This document shows positions 39,656 through 48,237 of a stretch of DNA of 64,000 nucleotides, piece by piece. The stretch lies in the NCBI RefSeq assembly GCF_001598295.1, contig NZ_BCYR01000009.1, forward strand, positions 62,001 to 126,000, in the 5' to 3' direction. Numbering within the stretch: position 1 is the first letter of the stretch; each line of letters starts with the position of its first letter. Source of the DNA: Klebsiella ornithinolytica NBRC 105727 = ATCC 31898 (GTDB lineage: Bacteria > Pseudomonadota > Gammaproteobacteria > Enterobacterales > Enterobacteriaceae). The notes under the pieces were generated by a model. The model had not been told where the DNA came from. It made no database searches and saw only the letters and a program-made list of their open reading frames with translations. The position numbers and the translations under genes are program-made.

Positions 39656-41059
39656 ATGCGTACGTTTAGTGGCAAACGTAGTACGCTGGCGCTGGCTATT
39701 GCCGCCGTCACCGCGATGTCGGGCTGGATCGTTGTTCCGCAGGCCAGCGCAGCAGGTTTTATTGATGATTCCACCTTAACCGGCGGCATCTACTACTGGC
39801 AGCGTGAGCGCGACCGGAAAGATGTGACCGACGGCGATAAATACAAAACCAACCTTTCCCATTCGACCTGGAACGCCAATCTGGATTTCCAGTCCGGCTA
39901 TGCCGCTGATATGTTTGGTATTGACGTGGCTGCCTTCACCGCAATTGAAATGGCGGAAAGCAGCGAAAGCGGTCACCCGAACGAAATTGCCTTCTCCTCA
40001 AAGAATAAAGCCTACGACGAAGATTACTCTGGCGATAAGAGCGGAATCAGCCTGTATAAAGCTGCGGCGAAATTTAAATATGGCCCGGTGTGGGCTCGCG
40101 GCGGTTATATCCAGCCAACCGGGCAAACGCTGCTGGCTCCGCACTGGAGCTTTATGCCGGGTACTTACCAGGGGGCTGAAGCCGGCGCCAACTTTGATTA
40201 CGGTGATGCCGGCGCGCTGAGTTTCTCCTATATGTGGACGAACGAATACAAAGCGCCATGGCACATCGAGATGGATAATTTCTACCAGAACGACAAGAAA
40301 ACCAAAGTCGATTATCTGCACTCCCTGGGCGCCAAATACGATTTTAAAAATGACCTCGTGCTGGAAGCGGCGTTTGGCCAGGCTGAAGGCTATATCGACC
40401 AGTATTTTGCCAAGGCCAGCTACAAATTTGATATCGCGGGTACGCCGTTAAACACCAGCTACCAGTTCTATGGCACGCGCGACAAAGTCAGTAACGGCGG
40501 CACGAACGATATCTACGACGGGACTGCCTGGCTGCAGGCGCTGACCTTTGGCTACAAGGTTGCTGATGTCCTCGACCTGCGTCTGGAAGGCACCTGGGTG
40601 AAAGCTGAAGGCCAGCAGGGCTACTTCCTGCAGCGTATGACCCCGACCTATGCCTCTTCCAACGGTCGTCTTGATGTATGGTGGGATAACCGTTCTGACT
40701 TCAACGCCAACGGTGAGAAAGCGGTGTTCTTCGGCGCGATGTATGACATGAAAAACTGGAATATGCCGGGCTGGGCGTTTGGCGCCTCTTACGTCTACGC
40801 ATGGGATGCCAAACCGGGCAGAATGTCCACGCCGGACGCCTATTACAATCCGGACAAACGGCTGGAAGAGTCCGCGTATAGCCTCGATGCCATGTACACC
40901 GTACAGGACGGCCGGGCAAAAGGAACGCTGTTTAAACTGCACTTTACCCAATACGACAACCACTCCGACATCCCGAGCTGGAGCGGTGGCTATGGCAATA
41001 TCTTCCAGGATGAGCGTGACGTGAAGTTCATGGTTATTGCTCCGTTCACTATTTTCTGA
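39656..41059 (+). CDS. chiP: Chitoporin ChiP (outer-membrane, OprD-like)
   Basis: ChiP is an outer-membrane channel for chitooligosaccharides. A signal peptide covers about residues 1-32, ending Ala-Ser-Ala. The remainder alternates in beta-barrel fashion and ends in the aromatic terminus VIAPFTIF typical of barrels. Most of the 467 residues are identical to E. coli ChiP (YbfM), with loop differences. An ATG two codons earlier is possible, but the chosen ATG has AGAGGA at better distance and matches E. coli. It is co-transcribed with chiQ. Confidence 0.96.
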   Translation: MRTFSGKRSTLALAIAAVTAMSGWIVVPQASAAGFIDDSTLTGGIYYWQRERDRKDVTDGDKYKTNLSHSTWNANLDFQSGYAADMFGIDVAAFTAIEMAESSESGHPNEIAFSSKNKAYDEDYSGDKSGISLYKAAAKFKYGPVWARGGYIQPTGQTLLAPHWSFMPGTYQGAEAGANFDYGDAGALSFSYMWTNEYKAPWHIEMDNFYQNDKKTKVDYLHSLGAKYDFKNDLVLEAAFGQAEGYIDQYFAKASYKFDIAGTPLNTSYQFYGTRDKVSNGGTNDIYDGTAWLQALTFGYKVADVLDLRLEGTWVKAEGQQGYFLQRMTPTYASSNGRLDVWWDNRSDFNANGEKAVFFGAMYDMKNWNMPGWAFGASYVYAWDAKPGRMSTPDAYYNPDKRLEESAYSLDAMYTVQDGRAKGTLFKLHFTQYDNHSDIPSWSGGYGNIFQDERDVKFMVIAPFTIF

Positions 41060-41106
41060 TGCCGCGGCGGCAGGCGTAAACCTGCCGCAAACCTGAGAGG
41101 TCAATT

Positions 41107-41439
41107 ATGAAGAAGCTATTGCTCATCGCGGTTATGGCATCGGGCCTGGTAGCCTGTACGCAGTCCCCCGCGCCAAAAGAAGATACGAAACTAAAAGATG
41201 CTTACAGCGCCTGTATCAATACGGCGGAAGGGAATCCGGATAAGGTTCAGGCCTGCCAGAGCGTTCTCGACGTGCTGAAAGAAGATAAACAGCATCAGGC
41301 GTTTGCCAACCAGGAAAGCGTGCGCGTTCTGGATTACCAACAGTGTATTCAGGCGACTCGTACCGGCAATGACCAGGCGGTGAAAGCGCGTTGCGATCGT
41401 ATCTGGAAAGAGATTCGCAGCAACAACACCAGGCCCTGA
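41107..41439 (+). CDS. chiQ: ChiQ lipoprotein
   Basis: This 110-residue lipoprotein is made with chiP. The signal peptide ends in the lipobox LVAC with lipidated Cys17. Three further cysteines in the mature part (ACINTAEG, QACQSV and QQCIQ, plus RCDRIW) suggest disulfides. GAGAGG precedes the ATG. Its precise role in chitosugar uptake is unknown. It is 47 bases downstream of chiP and followed by a strong terminator. Confidence 0.94.
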   Translation: MKKLLLIAVMASGLVACTQSPAPKEDTKLKDAYSACINTAEGNPDKVQACQSVLDVLKEDKQHQAFANQESVRVLDYQQCIQATRTGNDQAVKARCDRIWKEIRSNNTRP

Positions 41440-41463
41440 TCGCGGGCGCCAGATCCTGTCAGT

Positions 41464-41496
41464 AAAAACGCCTGATGTTAACCATCAGGCGTTTTT
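41464..41496. terminator. Terminator after chiQ
   Basis: A 14-base-pair stem (AAAAACGCCTGATG/CATCAGGCGTTTTT) with a five-base loop lies 25 bases past the chiQ stop. A-rich and T-rich ends allow action in both directions. Confidence 0.9.
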
Positions 41497-41709
41497 CATG
41501 GCGCGCAATCCTGTGGCGATGTTCAGGCACTGATTGCCGTGGCTGCCCGGGGCTACGCATTCCCCACCAATCTTGATACCGACCCACCATTAGGTGGAAT
41601 GGTACCGAAAACCCAACAGGCTCTGGTACGAGAAGCGCTGGCAAACCGCTGGGATGAGGAACCGTTTATCCGTGCTCTCGACGAGCATACCGCGCGCAGA
41701 AAAGGGTAG
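41497..41709 (+). pseudogene. Unidentified 3' coding remnant between chiQ and fur
   Basis: Starting right at the end of the chiQ terminator, one frame stays open for 70 codons to a TAG, without any start codon near its beginning. The translation is protein-like in composition (QALIAVAARGYAFPTNLDTD, then MVPKTQQALVREALANRWDE, ending EHTARRKG), and its G+C equals the flanks. It looks like the tail of a larger gene whose 5' part was deleted. I cannot name the family. Salmonella carries the tricarballylate genes tcuRABC in this chiQ-fur gap, so a remnant of an accessory cluster there is a reasonable guess. Confidence 0.4.
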
Positions 41710-41721
41710 GCGTTTGCACAT

Positions 41722-41751
41722 AAAAAAAGCCAACCGTCAGGTTGGCTTTTT
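41722..41751. terminator. Terminator after fur
   Basis: AAAGCCAACC and GGTTGGCTTT pair around GTCA, with A-rich and T-rich flanks. It lies 20 bases past the fur stop and can also stop transcripts arriving on the plus strand. Confidence 0.88.
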
Positions 41752-41771
41752 GTGGTCCACGCGGTGGGAAA

Positions 41772-42224
41772 TTACTTTTCCAGCGCGTCGTGTGCATGTT
41801 CATCTTCGCGGCAGTCGCCTTCCGCGCAGTGACCGTAAAGGTACAGACTGTGGTTGGTCAGACGGATGCCGTGGCGGTGGGCGATTTCACGCTGACGCGC
41901 TTCGATAGACTCATCGCTGAATTCGATCACTTTGCCACAATCGAGGCAAATAAGATGATCGTGATGGTGTTGCTGGGTCAGTTCGAAAACAGATTTACCG
42001 CCTTCGAAGTTGTGGCGAGTCACAATGCCAGCATCATCAAACTGGTTCAGCACGCGATAAACAGTAGCGAGACCAATCTCTTCACCCATGTCGATCAGGC
42101 GCTTGTATAAATCTTCCGCACTGACGTGATGGTTATCCGGTTCCTGCAGGACTTCCAGGATTTTTAATCGTGGAAGTGTGACTTTCAGGCCAGCCTTCTT
42201 TAATGCGGTATTGTTGTCAGTCAT
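41772..42224 (-). CDS. fur: Ferric uptake regulator Fur
   Basis: Fur is the iron-dependent repressor of iron acquisition genes. An N-terminal winged helix (residues about 10-80, with LATVYRVLNQFDDAG) is followed by a metal-binding dimer domain containing HHHDHLICLDCGKV and the second CxxxxC near the end. At 150 residues it is two longer than E. coli Fur because of a different tail. Its ATG shares four bases with the stop of an upstream leader frame (uof-like), and a Fur-box-like promoter lies upstream. Confidence 0.98.
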   Translation of the reverse strand: MTDNNTALKKAGLKVTLPRLKILEVLQEPDNHHVSAEDLYKRLIDMGEEIGLATVYRVLNQFDDAGIVTRHNFEGGKSVFELTQQHHHDHLICLDCGKVIEFSDESIEARQREIAHRHGIRLTNHSLYLYGHCAEGDCREDEHAHDALEK

Positions 42225-42295
42225 GCGGAATCTGTCCTGTTGCTAAACGATCTACTTCCATCAGCGGAAGTAATACAGAGAATCACCCGATGCAA
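42221..42295 (-). CDS. uof: Candidate leader peptide upstream of fur (uof-like)
   Basis: In E. coli a short frame called uof ends at the fur start and couples fur translation to RyhB control. Here a frame of 24 codons from TTG (42295), or 21 from GTG (42286), ends in a TGA that overlaps the fur ATG as ATGA. The overlap geometry fits. The peptide is shorter than the 28 codons reported in E. coli, and the start has only a weak GAGA-type site. Confidence 0.45.
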   Translation of the reverse strand: MHRVILCITSADGSRSFSNRTDSA

Positions 42296-42320
42296 TGCGT
42301 CTCATTATAGAACTGCCATC
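42296..42320 (-). promoter_or_regulatory. fur promoter with Fur-box-like sequence
   Basis: On the minus strand TATAATGAGACGCATTGC resembles the Fur box that overlaps the fur promoter in E. coli, with TATAAT serving as -10. A weak -35 TTTTCA lies 17 bases upstream. The match to the Fur consensus is partial. Confidence 0.5.
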
Positions 42321-42516
42321 GTTAAATGAAAACTGCAAGTATCGGGCCTTGTATGCTGTCAAAAACGAGGTCCCAGCTACAAACTACGTCACCTGACCTC
42401 GTTAAATCAGAGGACATTGTACAGATATGTGATTAAAAGTTAAAAACTTGTAGCTATTAGTTTGATTGCTTCTATCTATTAATGCGGCGAAACTTAACGG
42501 TAACGCCGCACAATCA

Positions 42517-43047
42517 TCAGGCGTTTTTGATTTCTTCGAGGTGCAGCTCTTCAGAGACCTGCTTAACCCACTGAGTCACGCGTTCGTTGGTCAGTTCCGG
42601 CTGGCGGTCTTCATCGATAGCCAGGCCGACGAAGTGATCGTCATCCGCCAGGCCTTTAGAGGCCTCAAAATGATAGCCCGCGGTCGGCCAGTGGCCAACG
42701 ATGGTGGCGCCGCGCGGTTCTATGATGTCGCGGATGGTGCCCAGCGCGTCACAGAAGTATTCCGCGTAGTCTTCCTGATCGCCGCAGCCAAACAGCGCAA
42801 CCAGTTTACCGTTAAAGTCGACCTCTTCCAGCGTCGGGAAAAAGTCATCCCAGTCGCACTGAGCTTCACCGTAGTACCAGGTCGGAATGCCGAGCAGCAG
42901 GATGTCGTAGGCTTCCAGATCTTCTTTGCTGCTCTTGGCAATGTCGTGAACATCAGCAACATCTTTACCAAGCTGCTTCTGAATCATTTTTGCAATATTC
43001 TCGGTGTTGCCCGTGTCGCTGCCAAAAAAGATGCCGATGATTGCCAT
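42517..43047 (-). CDS. fldA: Flavodoxin 1
   Basis: This FMN electron carrier serves biotin synthase, activation of pyruvate-formate lyase, methionine synthase and IspG/IspH. The FMN phosphate loop SDTGNTE is at 10-16. The 176 residues match E. coli FldA almost exactly. ATG 43047 was chosen by homology, with AGAGG about 11 bases upstream. A longer in-frame extension has no homology. fur lies about 290 bases downstream, beyond its own promoter region. Confidence 0.98.
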   Translation of the reverse strand: MAIIGIFFGSDTGNTENIAKMIQKQLGKDVADVHDIAKSSKEDLEAYDILLLGIPTWYYGEAQCDWDDFFPTLEEVDFNGKLVALFGCGDQEDYAEYFCDALGTIRDIIEPRGATIVGHWPTAGYHFEASKGLADDDHFVGLAIDEDRQPELTNERVTQWVKQVSEELHLEEIKNA

Positions 43048-43196
43048 GAGTAAAATAACCTCTTGAAACTTAATGATGTGGTAGTGGCGTAATGCCCGCA
43101 GATAACGGCAATCATAGCAGAACAGGGGAGGGCGCGGAAACAGCAATCACGCCCGACTGCACACTCTGCTACATGAAAGTGTTTTTTTGAGGATTT

Positions 43197-43490
43197 TCAG
43201 GCTTTATCCCGGCTGTGCAGGGTTGCCAGCTGGTTCATCAGCATCTCTTCGATCAAATCGCTGCGGTTCATATTGCGAGCTTCCGCCAGCTCGTTGAGCG
43301 CATCAACCGCTTCAGCGTTGAGTTTTAACTCCACACGCTTCAGGCCGCGAACTTTGTCGCGTTTGAGCTGATTGCGTTTATTTATGCGCAGTTGTTCATC
43401 GCGCGAAAGCGGATTGGTCTTTGGTCTACCCGGGCGACGCTCGGTTGCGAACAAATCTAATGTCGTACGGTCCGTTTGTTCTTTTGCCAT
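43197..43490 (-). CDS. ybfE: YbfE, LexA-regulated-type small DNA-binding-like protein
   Basis: The 97-residue basic protein contains RPGRPKTNPLSRDEQLRI, an AT-hook-like basic stretch, and a C-terminal ribbon-helix-helix-like segment (RVELKLNAEAVDALNELAEA). It is nearly identical to E. coli YbfE, which is listed in the LexA regulon. I looked for a CTGT-N8-ACAG operator in its upstream region and did not find a convincing one. Its function is unknown. Confidence 0.9.
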   Translation of the reverse strand: MAKEQTDRTTLDLFATERRPGRPKTNPLSRDEQLRINKRNQLKRDKVRGLKRVELKLNAEAVDALNELAEARNMNRSDLIEEMLMNQLATLHSRDKA

Positions 43491-43623
43491 GATTCAGAGT
43501 GACTTCGGGGAAACAAGTTGCCGGGCTATAGCCGACACAGATAGCGCGCCATAATACATCAGGCGAACCGTTGCGCCAACGACCGCGGGCATTCTGCAGC
43601 GCGGTCGGGCAGTTTTTAGCCAG

Positions 43624-44397
43624 TTAAGCCTGCAAAGCGGTCAGATAGCGACGAATGGCGCGCAGGACGGCTTCCGGTTTCTCCGCATGCACCCAGTGGC
43701 CGGCGCCGGCGATGACGTGCGCTCGCGCCTGTGGGAACTGGGCGAGCAGGGTATCGCGATACTCATCGGTGACGTACGGCGAGTTGCCTCCCGGGATGAA
43801 CAGGGTCGGATGAGGCCAGGCAGGAACCGTTTGCCAGCCCACGATGTGCGGATATTGATCCCATAATACCGGTACGTTGAAGCGCCACTGGCCATCAACG
43901 AAGGATTTCAGCAGAAACTGAATCACGCCTTCTTCCTGCAGATGTTGGCGCATCACCGTGGCCGCCTGCTGACGGGACGCGGCGCCGGCGTCGGTGACGG
44001 CATTGATGGCGTTGAAAATTTCATCATGACGGCGCACGTGGTAGTCCACCGGGGCAATATCAATGGCGACCAGGCCAGCGATGCGCTCCGGCGCCAGTGC
44101 GGTAAGCGCCATGACCGCTTTCCCCCCCATCGAATGACCAATAAAGGTGGCTTTCTCTATCTGCCGATCGTCAAGAGTATCGATCAGATCCTGCGCCATC
44201 GCCGCGTAGGTCATCTCCGGCGAACGGGGGGAAAGACCGTGGTTGCGCATATCAACCTGCAAAATATCGTAGTCGTTCACCAGGTCGCGGGCGAGGATGC
44301 CCAGGTTGTCGAGACTACCAAACAGACCGTGAACCAGGACAACAGGGGAATTATTGTGCGGATTTTGTGCAGATTGCGTGCGGCTATTTAATTTCAT
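43624..44397 (-). CDS. ybfF: Alpha/beta-hydrolase esterase YbfF
   Basis: This is an alpha/beta-hydrolase with nucleophile Ser89 in GHSMGG, oxyanion region HGLFGS at 23-28, and catalytic His in AGAGHWVHAEKP. E. coli YbfF hydrolyses acyl-CoA and small esters in vitro, and its physiological substrate is uncertain. The 257 residues compare with 254 in E. coli. It is divergent from seqA across about 180 bases. Confidence 0.94.
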   Translation of the reverse strand: MKLNSRTQSAQNPHNNSPVVLVHGLFGSLDNLGILARDLVNDYDILQVDMRNHGLSPRSPEMTYAAMAQDLIDTLDDRQIEKATFIGHSMGGKAVMALTALAPERIAGLVAIDIAPVDYHVRRHDEIFNAINAVTDAGAASRQQAATVMRQHLQEEGVIQFLLKSFVDGQWRFNVPVLWDQYPHIVGWQTVPAWPHPTLFIPGGNSPYVTDEYRDTLLAQFPQARAHVIAGAGHWVHAEKPEAVLRAIRRYLTALQA

Positions 44398-44580
44398 GGC
44401 AAAGTTCTTTTTTTCGCTTCGTCGGGTTAGGGTATTATGTTGGACATTCTGCCATCCGGCTGCAAGACCCAGAGCTATCTGAGTTTTACCGCCATCCTGG
44501 TTTGACGCTATCCGCGGTCAGGATTTGTCCTTATAATCCTGACAACTTGTATTCAGAATAAGATATCGCACTGGATTAAG

Positions 44581-45129
44581 ATGAAAACAATTGAAGTTGA
44601 TGATGATCTCTATCGCTATATTGCCAGCCACACCCAGCATATTGGCGAGAGTGCATCCGACATTTTACGGCGCATGCTGAAATTTTCCGCCGTTTCCCAG
44701 ACTGCCGCACCGGTCGTAAAAGCTGCGCCGGCGCCGGCTGCGACGCCTGCCGTCGAAGCGAAGCCCGTGAATCCGGCGAAAGATAAAGTGCGCGCGATGC
44801 GCGAGCTGCTGTTATCTGATGAATACGCCGAACAAAAACGCGCGGTAAACCGCTTCATGCTGGTCCTGACCACGCTGTACTCCTTAGATAACAAAGCGTT
44901 TGCTGAGGCCACCGAGTCTCTGCACGGGCGCACCCGCGTGTACTTTGCCGAAGATTCGCGGATCCTGCTAAAAAGCGGTAACCAGACTAAACCGAAACAG
45001 GTTCCTGGTACTCCGTGGTGGGTTATCACCAATACCAATACCGGTCGTAAGTGCAGCATGATCGAACACATCATGCAGTCGATGCAGTTCCCAGCGGAAT
45101 TAATTGAGAAGGTCTGCGGCACGATCTAG
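44581..45129 (+). CDS. seqA: SeqA, negative modulator of replication initiation
   Basis: SeqA binds hemimethylated GATC sites and sequesters oriC. The N-terminal oligomerisation part (1-35) is followed by an Ala/Pro-rich linker that is more variable than in E. coli, then by the DNA-binding domain (about 70-182) with [19 protein letters not shown]. The 182 residues match E. coli, which has 181. It is 32 bases upstream of pgm, in the same operon. Confidence 0.97.
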   Translation: MKTIEVDDDLYRYIASHTQHIGESASDILRRMLKFSAVSQTAAPVVKAAPAPAATPAVEAKPVNPAKDKVRAMRELLLSDEYAEQKRAVNRFMLVLTTLYSLDNKAFAEATESLHGRTRVYFAEDSRILLKSGNQTKPKQVPGTPWWVITNTNTGRKCSMIEHIMQSMQFPAELIEKVCGTI

Positions 45130-45161
45130 TTTTATTCACCTTGCATCAGAAGGATCAGGCA

Positions 45162-46802
45162 ATGGCAATCGATAAGCGTGCGGGTCAGCCTGCACAACAG
45201 AGTGATTTGATTAACGTCGCTCAGCTGACCGCGCAGTACTACGTACTGAAGCCGGAAGCGGGCAACGCGGAGCATGCGGTGAAGTTTGGCACCTCTGGCC
45301 ATCGTGGCAGTGCAGGGCGCCATAACTTCAATGAGCAGCATATTCTGGCGATCGCTCAGGCGATTGCGGAAGACCGCGCGAAGAACGGGATTACCGGTCC
45401 CTGCTACGTGGGTAAAGATACCCACGCGCTCTCCGAACCGGCCTTTATTTCCGTACTGGAAGTGCTGGCGGCCAACGGCGTTGATGTTATCGTGCAGGAA
45501 AACAACGGTTTCACCCCGACGCCGGCCATTTCCAATGCCATCCTGGTGCACAACAAAAAAGGTGGTCCGCTGGCGGACGGCATCGTGATTACGCCGTCTC
45601 ATAACCCGCCGGAAGATGGCGGTATTAAGTACAACCCGCCGAACGGCGGCCCGGCTGATACCAACGTCACCAAAGTGGTAGAGAATCGCGCTAACGAACT
45701 GCTGGCCTCGGGTCTGCAGGGCGTCAAGCGCATCTCCCTCGATGCGGCACTGGCATCCGGTCATGTTAAAGAGCAGGATCTGGTGCAACCGTTTATCGAA
45801 GGGCTGGCGGATATCGTCGACATGGCGGCGATTCAGAAAGCCGGTCTGAAGCTCGGGGTCGATCCGTTGGGTGGTTCCGGTATCGAATACTGGAAACGTA
45901 TTGCCGAGTACTACAAACTCGACCTGACTATCGTCAACGATCACGTCGATCAAACCTTCCGCTTTATGCACCTCGATAAAGACGGCGCCATTCGCATGGA
46001 CTGCTCTTCTGAGTGTGCGATGGCAGGGCTGCTGGCGCTGCGCGATAAGTTCGATCTGGCTTTTGCTAACGATCCGGATTATGACCGTCACGGCATCGTC
46101 ACGCCGGCGGGTCTGATGAACCCGAACCACTATCTGGCGGTGGCGATTAACTACCTGTTCCAGCATCGTCCGCAGTGGGGCCAGGATGTCGCCGTTGGTA
46201 AGACGCTGGTCTCCTCCGCGATGATCGATCGCGTGGTTAACGACCTGGGCCGCAAGCTGGTGGAAGTGCCGGTGGGCTTTAAATGGTTTGTTGACGGTCT
46301 GTTCGATGGCAGCTTCGGTTTTGGCGGCGAAGAGAGCGCGGGCGCATCGTTCCTGCGTTTTGACGGAACCCCGTGGTCGACCGACAAAGACGGTATCATC
46401 ATGTGCCTGCTGGCGGCGGAAATCACCGCCGTCACCGGTAAAAACCCGCAGGAGCACTACGACGAACTGGCTGCCCGCTTCGGCGCGCCGAGCTATAACC
46501 GTCTGCAGGCTTCGGCTACATCCGCACAGAAAGCGGCGCTGTCTAAGCTGTCGCCGGAAATGGTCAGCGCCAGCCAGTTGGCCGGCGATCCGATCACCGC
46601 ACGTCTGACCGCCGCGCCGGGCAACGGCGCATCGATTGGTGGCCTGAAAGTGATGACCGACAACGGCTGGTTCGCCGCGCGTCCGTCAGGTACGGAAGAT
46701 GCTTACAAGATCTACTGCGAGAGCTTCCTGGGTGAAGAACATCGTAAGCAGATCGAGAAAGAAGCGGTGGAAATCGTCAGCGAAGTGCTGAAAAACGCGT
46801 AA
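45162..46802 (+). CDS. pgm: Phosphoglucomutase
   Basis: Pgm interconverts glucose-1-phosphate and glucose-6-phosphate for glycogen and nucleotide-sugar synthesis. The phosphoserine is Ser146 in TPSHNPP. The metal loop DPDYDRHG and the C-terminal phosphate loop [11 protein letters not shown] are present. ATG 45162 has AAGGA nine bases upstream and gives 546 residues as in E. coli. Confidence 0.98.
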   Translation: MAIDKRAGQPAQQSDLINVAQLTAQYYVLKPEAGNAEHAVKFGTSGHRGSAGRHNFNEQHILAIAQAIAEDRAKNGITGPCYVGKDTHALSEPAFISVLEVLAANGVDVIVQENNGFTPTPAISNAILVHNKKGGPLADGIVITPSHNPPEDGGIKYNPPNGGPADTNVTKVVENRANELLASGLQGVKRISLDAALASGHVKEQDLVQPFIEGLADIVDMAAIQKAGLKLGVDPLGGSGIEYWKRIAEYYKLDLTIVNDHVDQTFRFMHLDKDGAIRMDCSSECAMAGLLALRDKFDLAFANDPDYDRHGIVTPAGLMNPNHYLAVAINYLFQHRPQWGQDVAVGKTLVSSAMIDRVVNDLGRKLVEVPVGFKWFVDGLFDGSFGFGGEESAGASFLRFDGTPWSTDKDGIIMCLLAAEITAVTGKNPQEHYDELAARFGAPSYNRLQASATSAQKAALSKLSPEMVSASQLAGDPITARLTAAPGNGASIGGLKVMTDNGWFAARPSGTEDAYKIYCESFLGEEHRKQIEKEAVEIVSEVLKNA

Positions 46803-46824
46803 TGCTGAACAATGTGACATGATG

Positions 46825-46849
46825 AAAGGAGCCGCAAGGCTCCTTTTTT
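46825..46849 (+). terminator. Rho-independent terminator of seqA-pgm
   Basis: AAGGAGCC pairs with GGCTCCTT around GCAA and is followed by thymines, 24 bases past the pgm stop. Confidence 0.92.
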
Positions 46850-46917
46850 GCATCCGCTTATTCTCTCTGCGTTCATTATAACGGCTCAGTCAGATCGCAA
46901 GCGGCAGACTTCCAGAC

Positions 46918-48237
46918 TTAGCCGTGTTTGTTCTTCAGCTCAAAACGCGGTGAGACCAGCCCATACAATGTCCAGCCGAGGAAGGTCACGATAGAGCCGT
47001 ATAGCATCGCTTCTTCTCCGGAGGAGTAAAGTGCGTAGAAGCTATACATCGCCCCGATGAACGCCACGATATTCGCCATTCTGGCCTTTTCCGGAGCGAC
47101 GTTCGCCATTTTCTGGATAATGACCAACGCGGCCATCGACAGAATGTATGGAATGATATTCGTCACCACCGCCAGATTAACCAGCACGTTGAACTGATTA
47201 TTCAACGACGGGCTGATGGTCATCAGTGATAAACCGCTTTGTATAATCACAATAGCCAGCATTCCCTGCACCGGCGCATCAACTTTAGATACGCGGGAGA
47301 AAATTTTGGGGAAATAGCCTTCATCTGCCGATGATTTAAAGACCTGAGCGATGGTAAACTGCCACCCCAGCAGTGAACCGCAGCAGGACATTACCATCAA
47401 TGCCATGATGACCTTACCAACCTCCGGCGTGAACATTTGGGCAAATGCGAGGCCAAATGGCGCGGTGGAGTTTGCCAGATCCATATTGGGTACAATCCCG
47501 GCGATGACGTTAGTTGAGACAATATAAATCACCGCCGCTCCTAGCGTGCCCCCGAGAACCGCAATGGGTACGTTGCGCTCCGGATTTTCTACCACATCGG
47601 TATTCGCACAGGCAGATTCCAGCCCCAGGAAGGCCCATAAGGTCATGGCAATGGATGATCCTACGGCGCTGAAAAACGGAACGTGGTGCGGGTTCCACGA
47701 GTTGGCATAGAGCGTCGGGCTGAACCAGAACCAGCCGATGATACACAGTCCAACGACCGGAATAATCACGCCCCAGACGGTAATACTACTGATCTGACCG
47801 GTAATACGCGCCCCACCAAAGTTAGCGACGGTACAGAGCCACAGGACTCCGATAGTTGCGACACCAATATGCAAAGGACTTAGCGTGACGCCCAGCAGTT
47901 CGGTACCGTACCCGACGGCAGAAATGGCGATAGCGACGTTCGCAATGAGTAGCGAGACGCCATACGTGTAATTCGCCATAAAGTTACCGGATTTTCCGAA
48001 CGCATACTCCGCATAACCGCCCATACCTCCAGCTTTGCGGCTGAACATTCCGCACTTGGCGAACGCCCATGCCAGCGCCATCGAACCGACGGCGGTAACC
48101 AGCCACGAGATGATAGAAATGGTTCCGACCTCCGCCAACTTGGTTGGCAGCATAATAATCCCGGACCCCATCATGTTAACAATCGTCAGGATAGTGAGCT
48201 GGACAACGCCCATTTTATTGGACTTAGACTTGCTCAT
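46918..48237 (-). CDS. potE: Putrescine-ornithine antiporter PotE
   Basis: PotE is a 12-segment inner-membrane APC-family carrier that exchanges external ornithine for putrescine made by SpeF, thereby exporting the product and protons' worth of acidity. The 439 residues are near-identical to E. coli PotE. The ATG overlaps the speF stop by four bases (ATGA), so enzyme and exchanger are coupled. Confidence 0.98.
   Translation of the reverse strand: MSKSKSNKMGVVQLTILTIVNMMGSGIIMLPTKLAEVGTISIISWLVTAVGSMALAWAFAKCGMFSRKAGGMGGYAEYAFGKSGNFMANYTYGVSLLIANVAIAISAVGYGTELLGVTLSPLHIGVATIGVLWLCTVANFGGARITGQISSITVWGVIIPVVGLCIIGWFWFSPTLYANSWNPHHVPFFSAVGSSIAMTLWAFLGLESACANTDVVENPERNVPIAVLGGTLGAAVIYIVSTNVIAGIVPNMDLANSTAPFGLAFAQMFTPEVGKVIMALMVMSCCGSLLGWQFTIAQVFKSSADEGYFPKIFSRVSKVDAPVQGMLAIVIIQSGLSLMTISPSLNNQFNVLVNLAVVTNIIPYILSMAALVIIQKMANVAPEKARMANIVAFIGAMYSFYALYSSGEEAMLYGSIVTFLGWTLYGLVSPRFELKNKHG

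Noticed and set aside
43491-43560. LexA box upstream of ybfE
   Set aside because: The E. coli gene is listed as LexA-controlled, but no CTGT-N8-ACAG sequence was found by eye.
45132-46457. 441-codon open frame antisense to pgm
   Set aside because: It lies opposite pgm and has no family features. The pgm reading is unambiguous.
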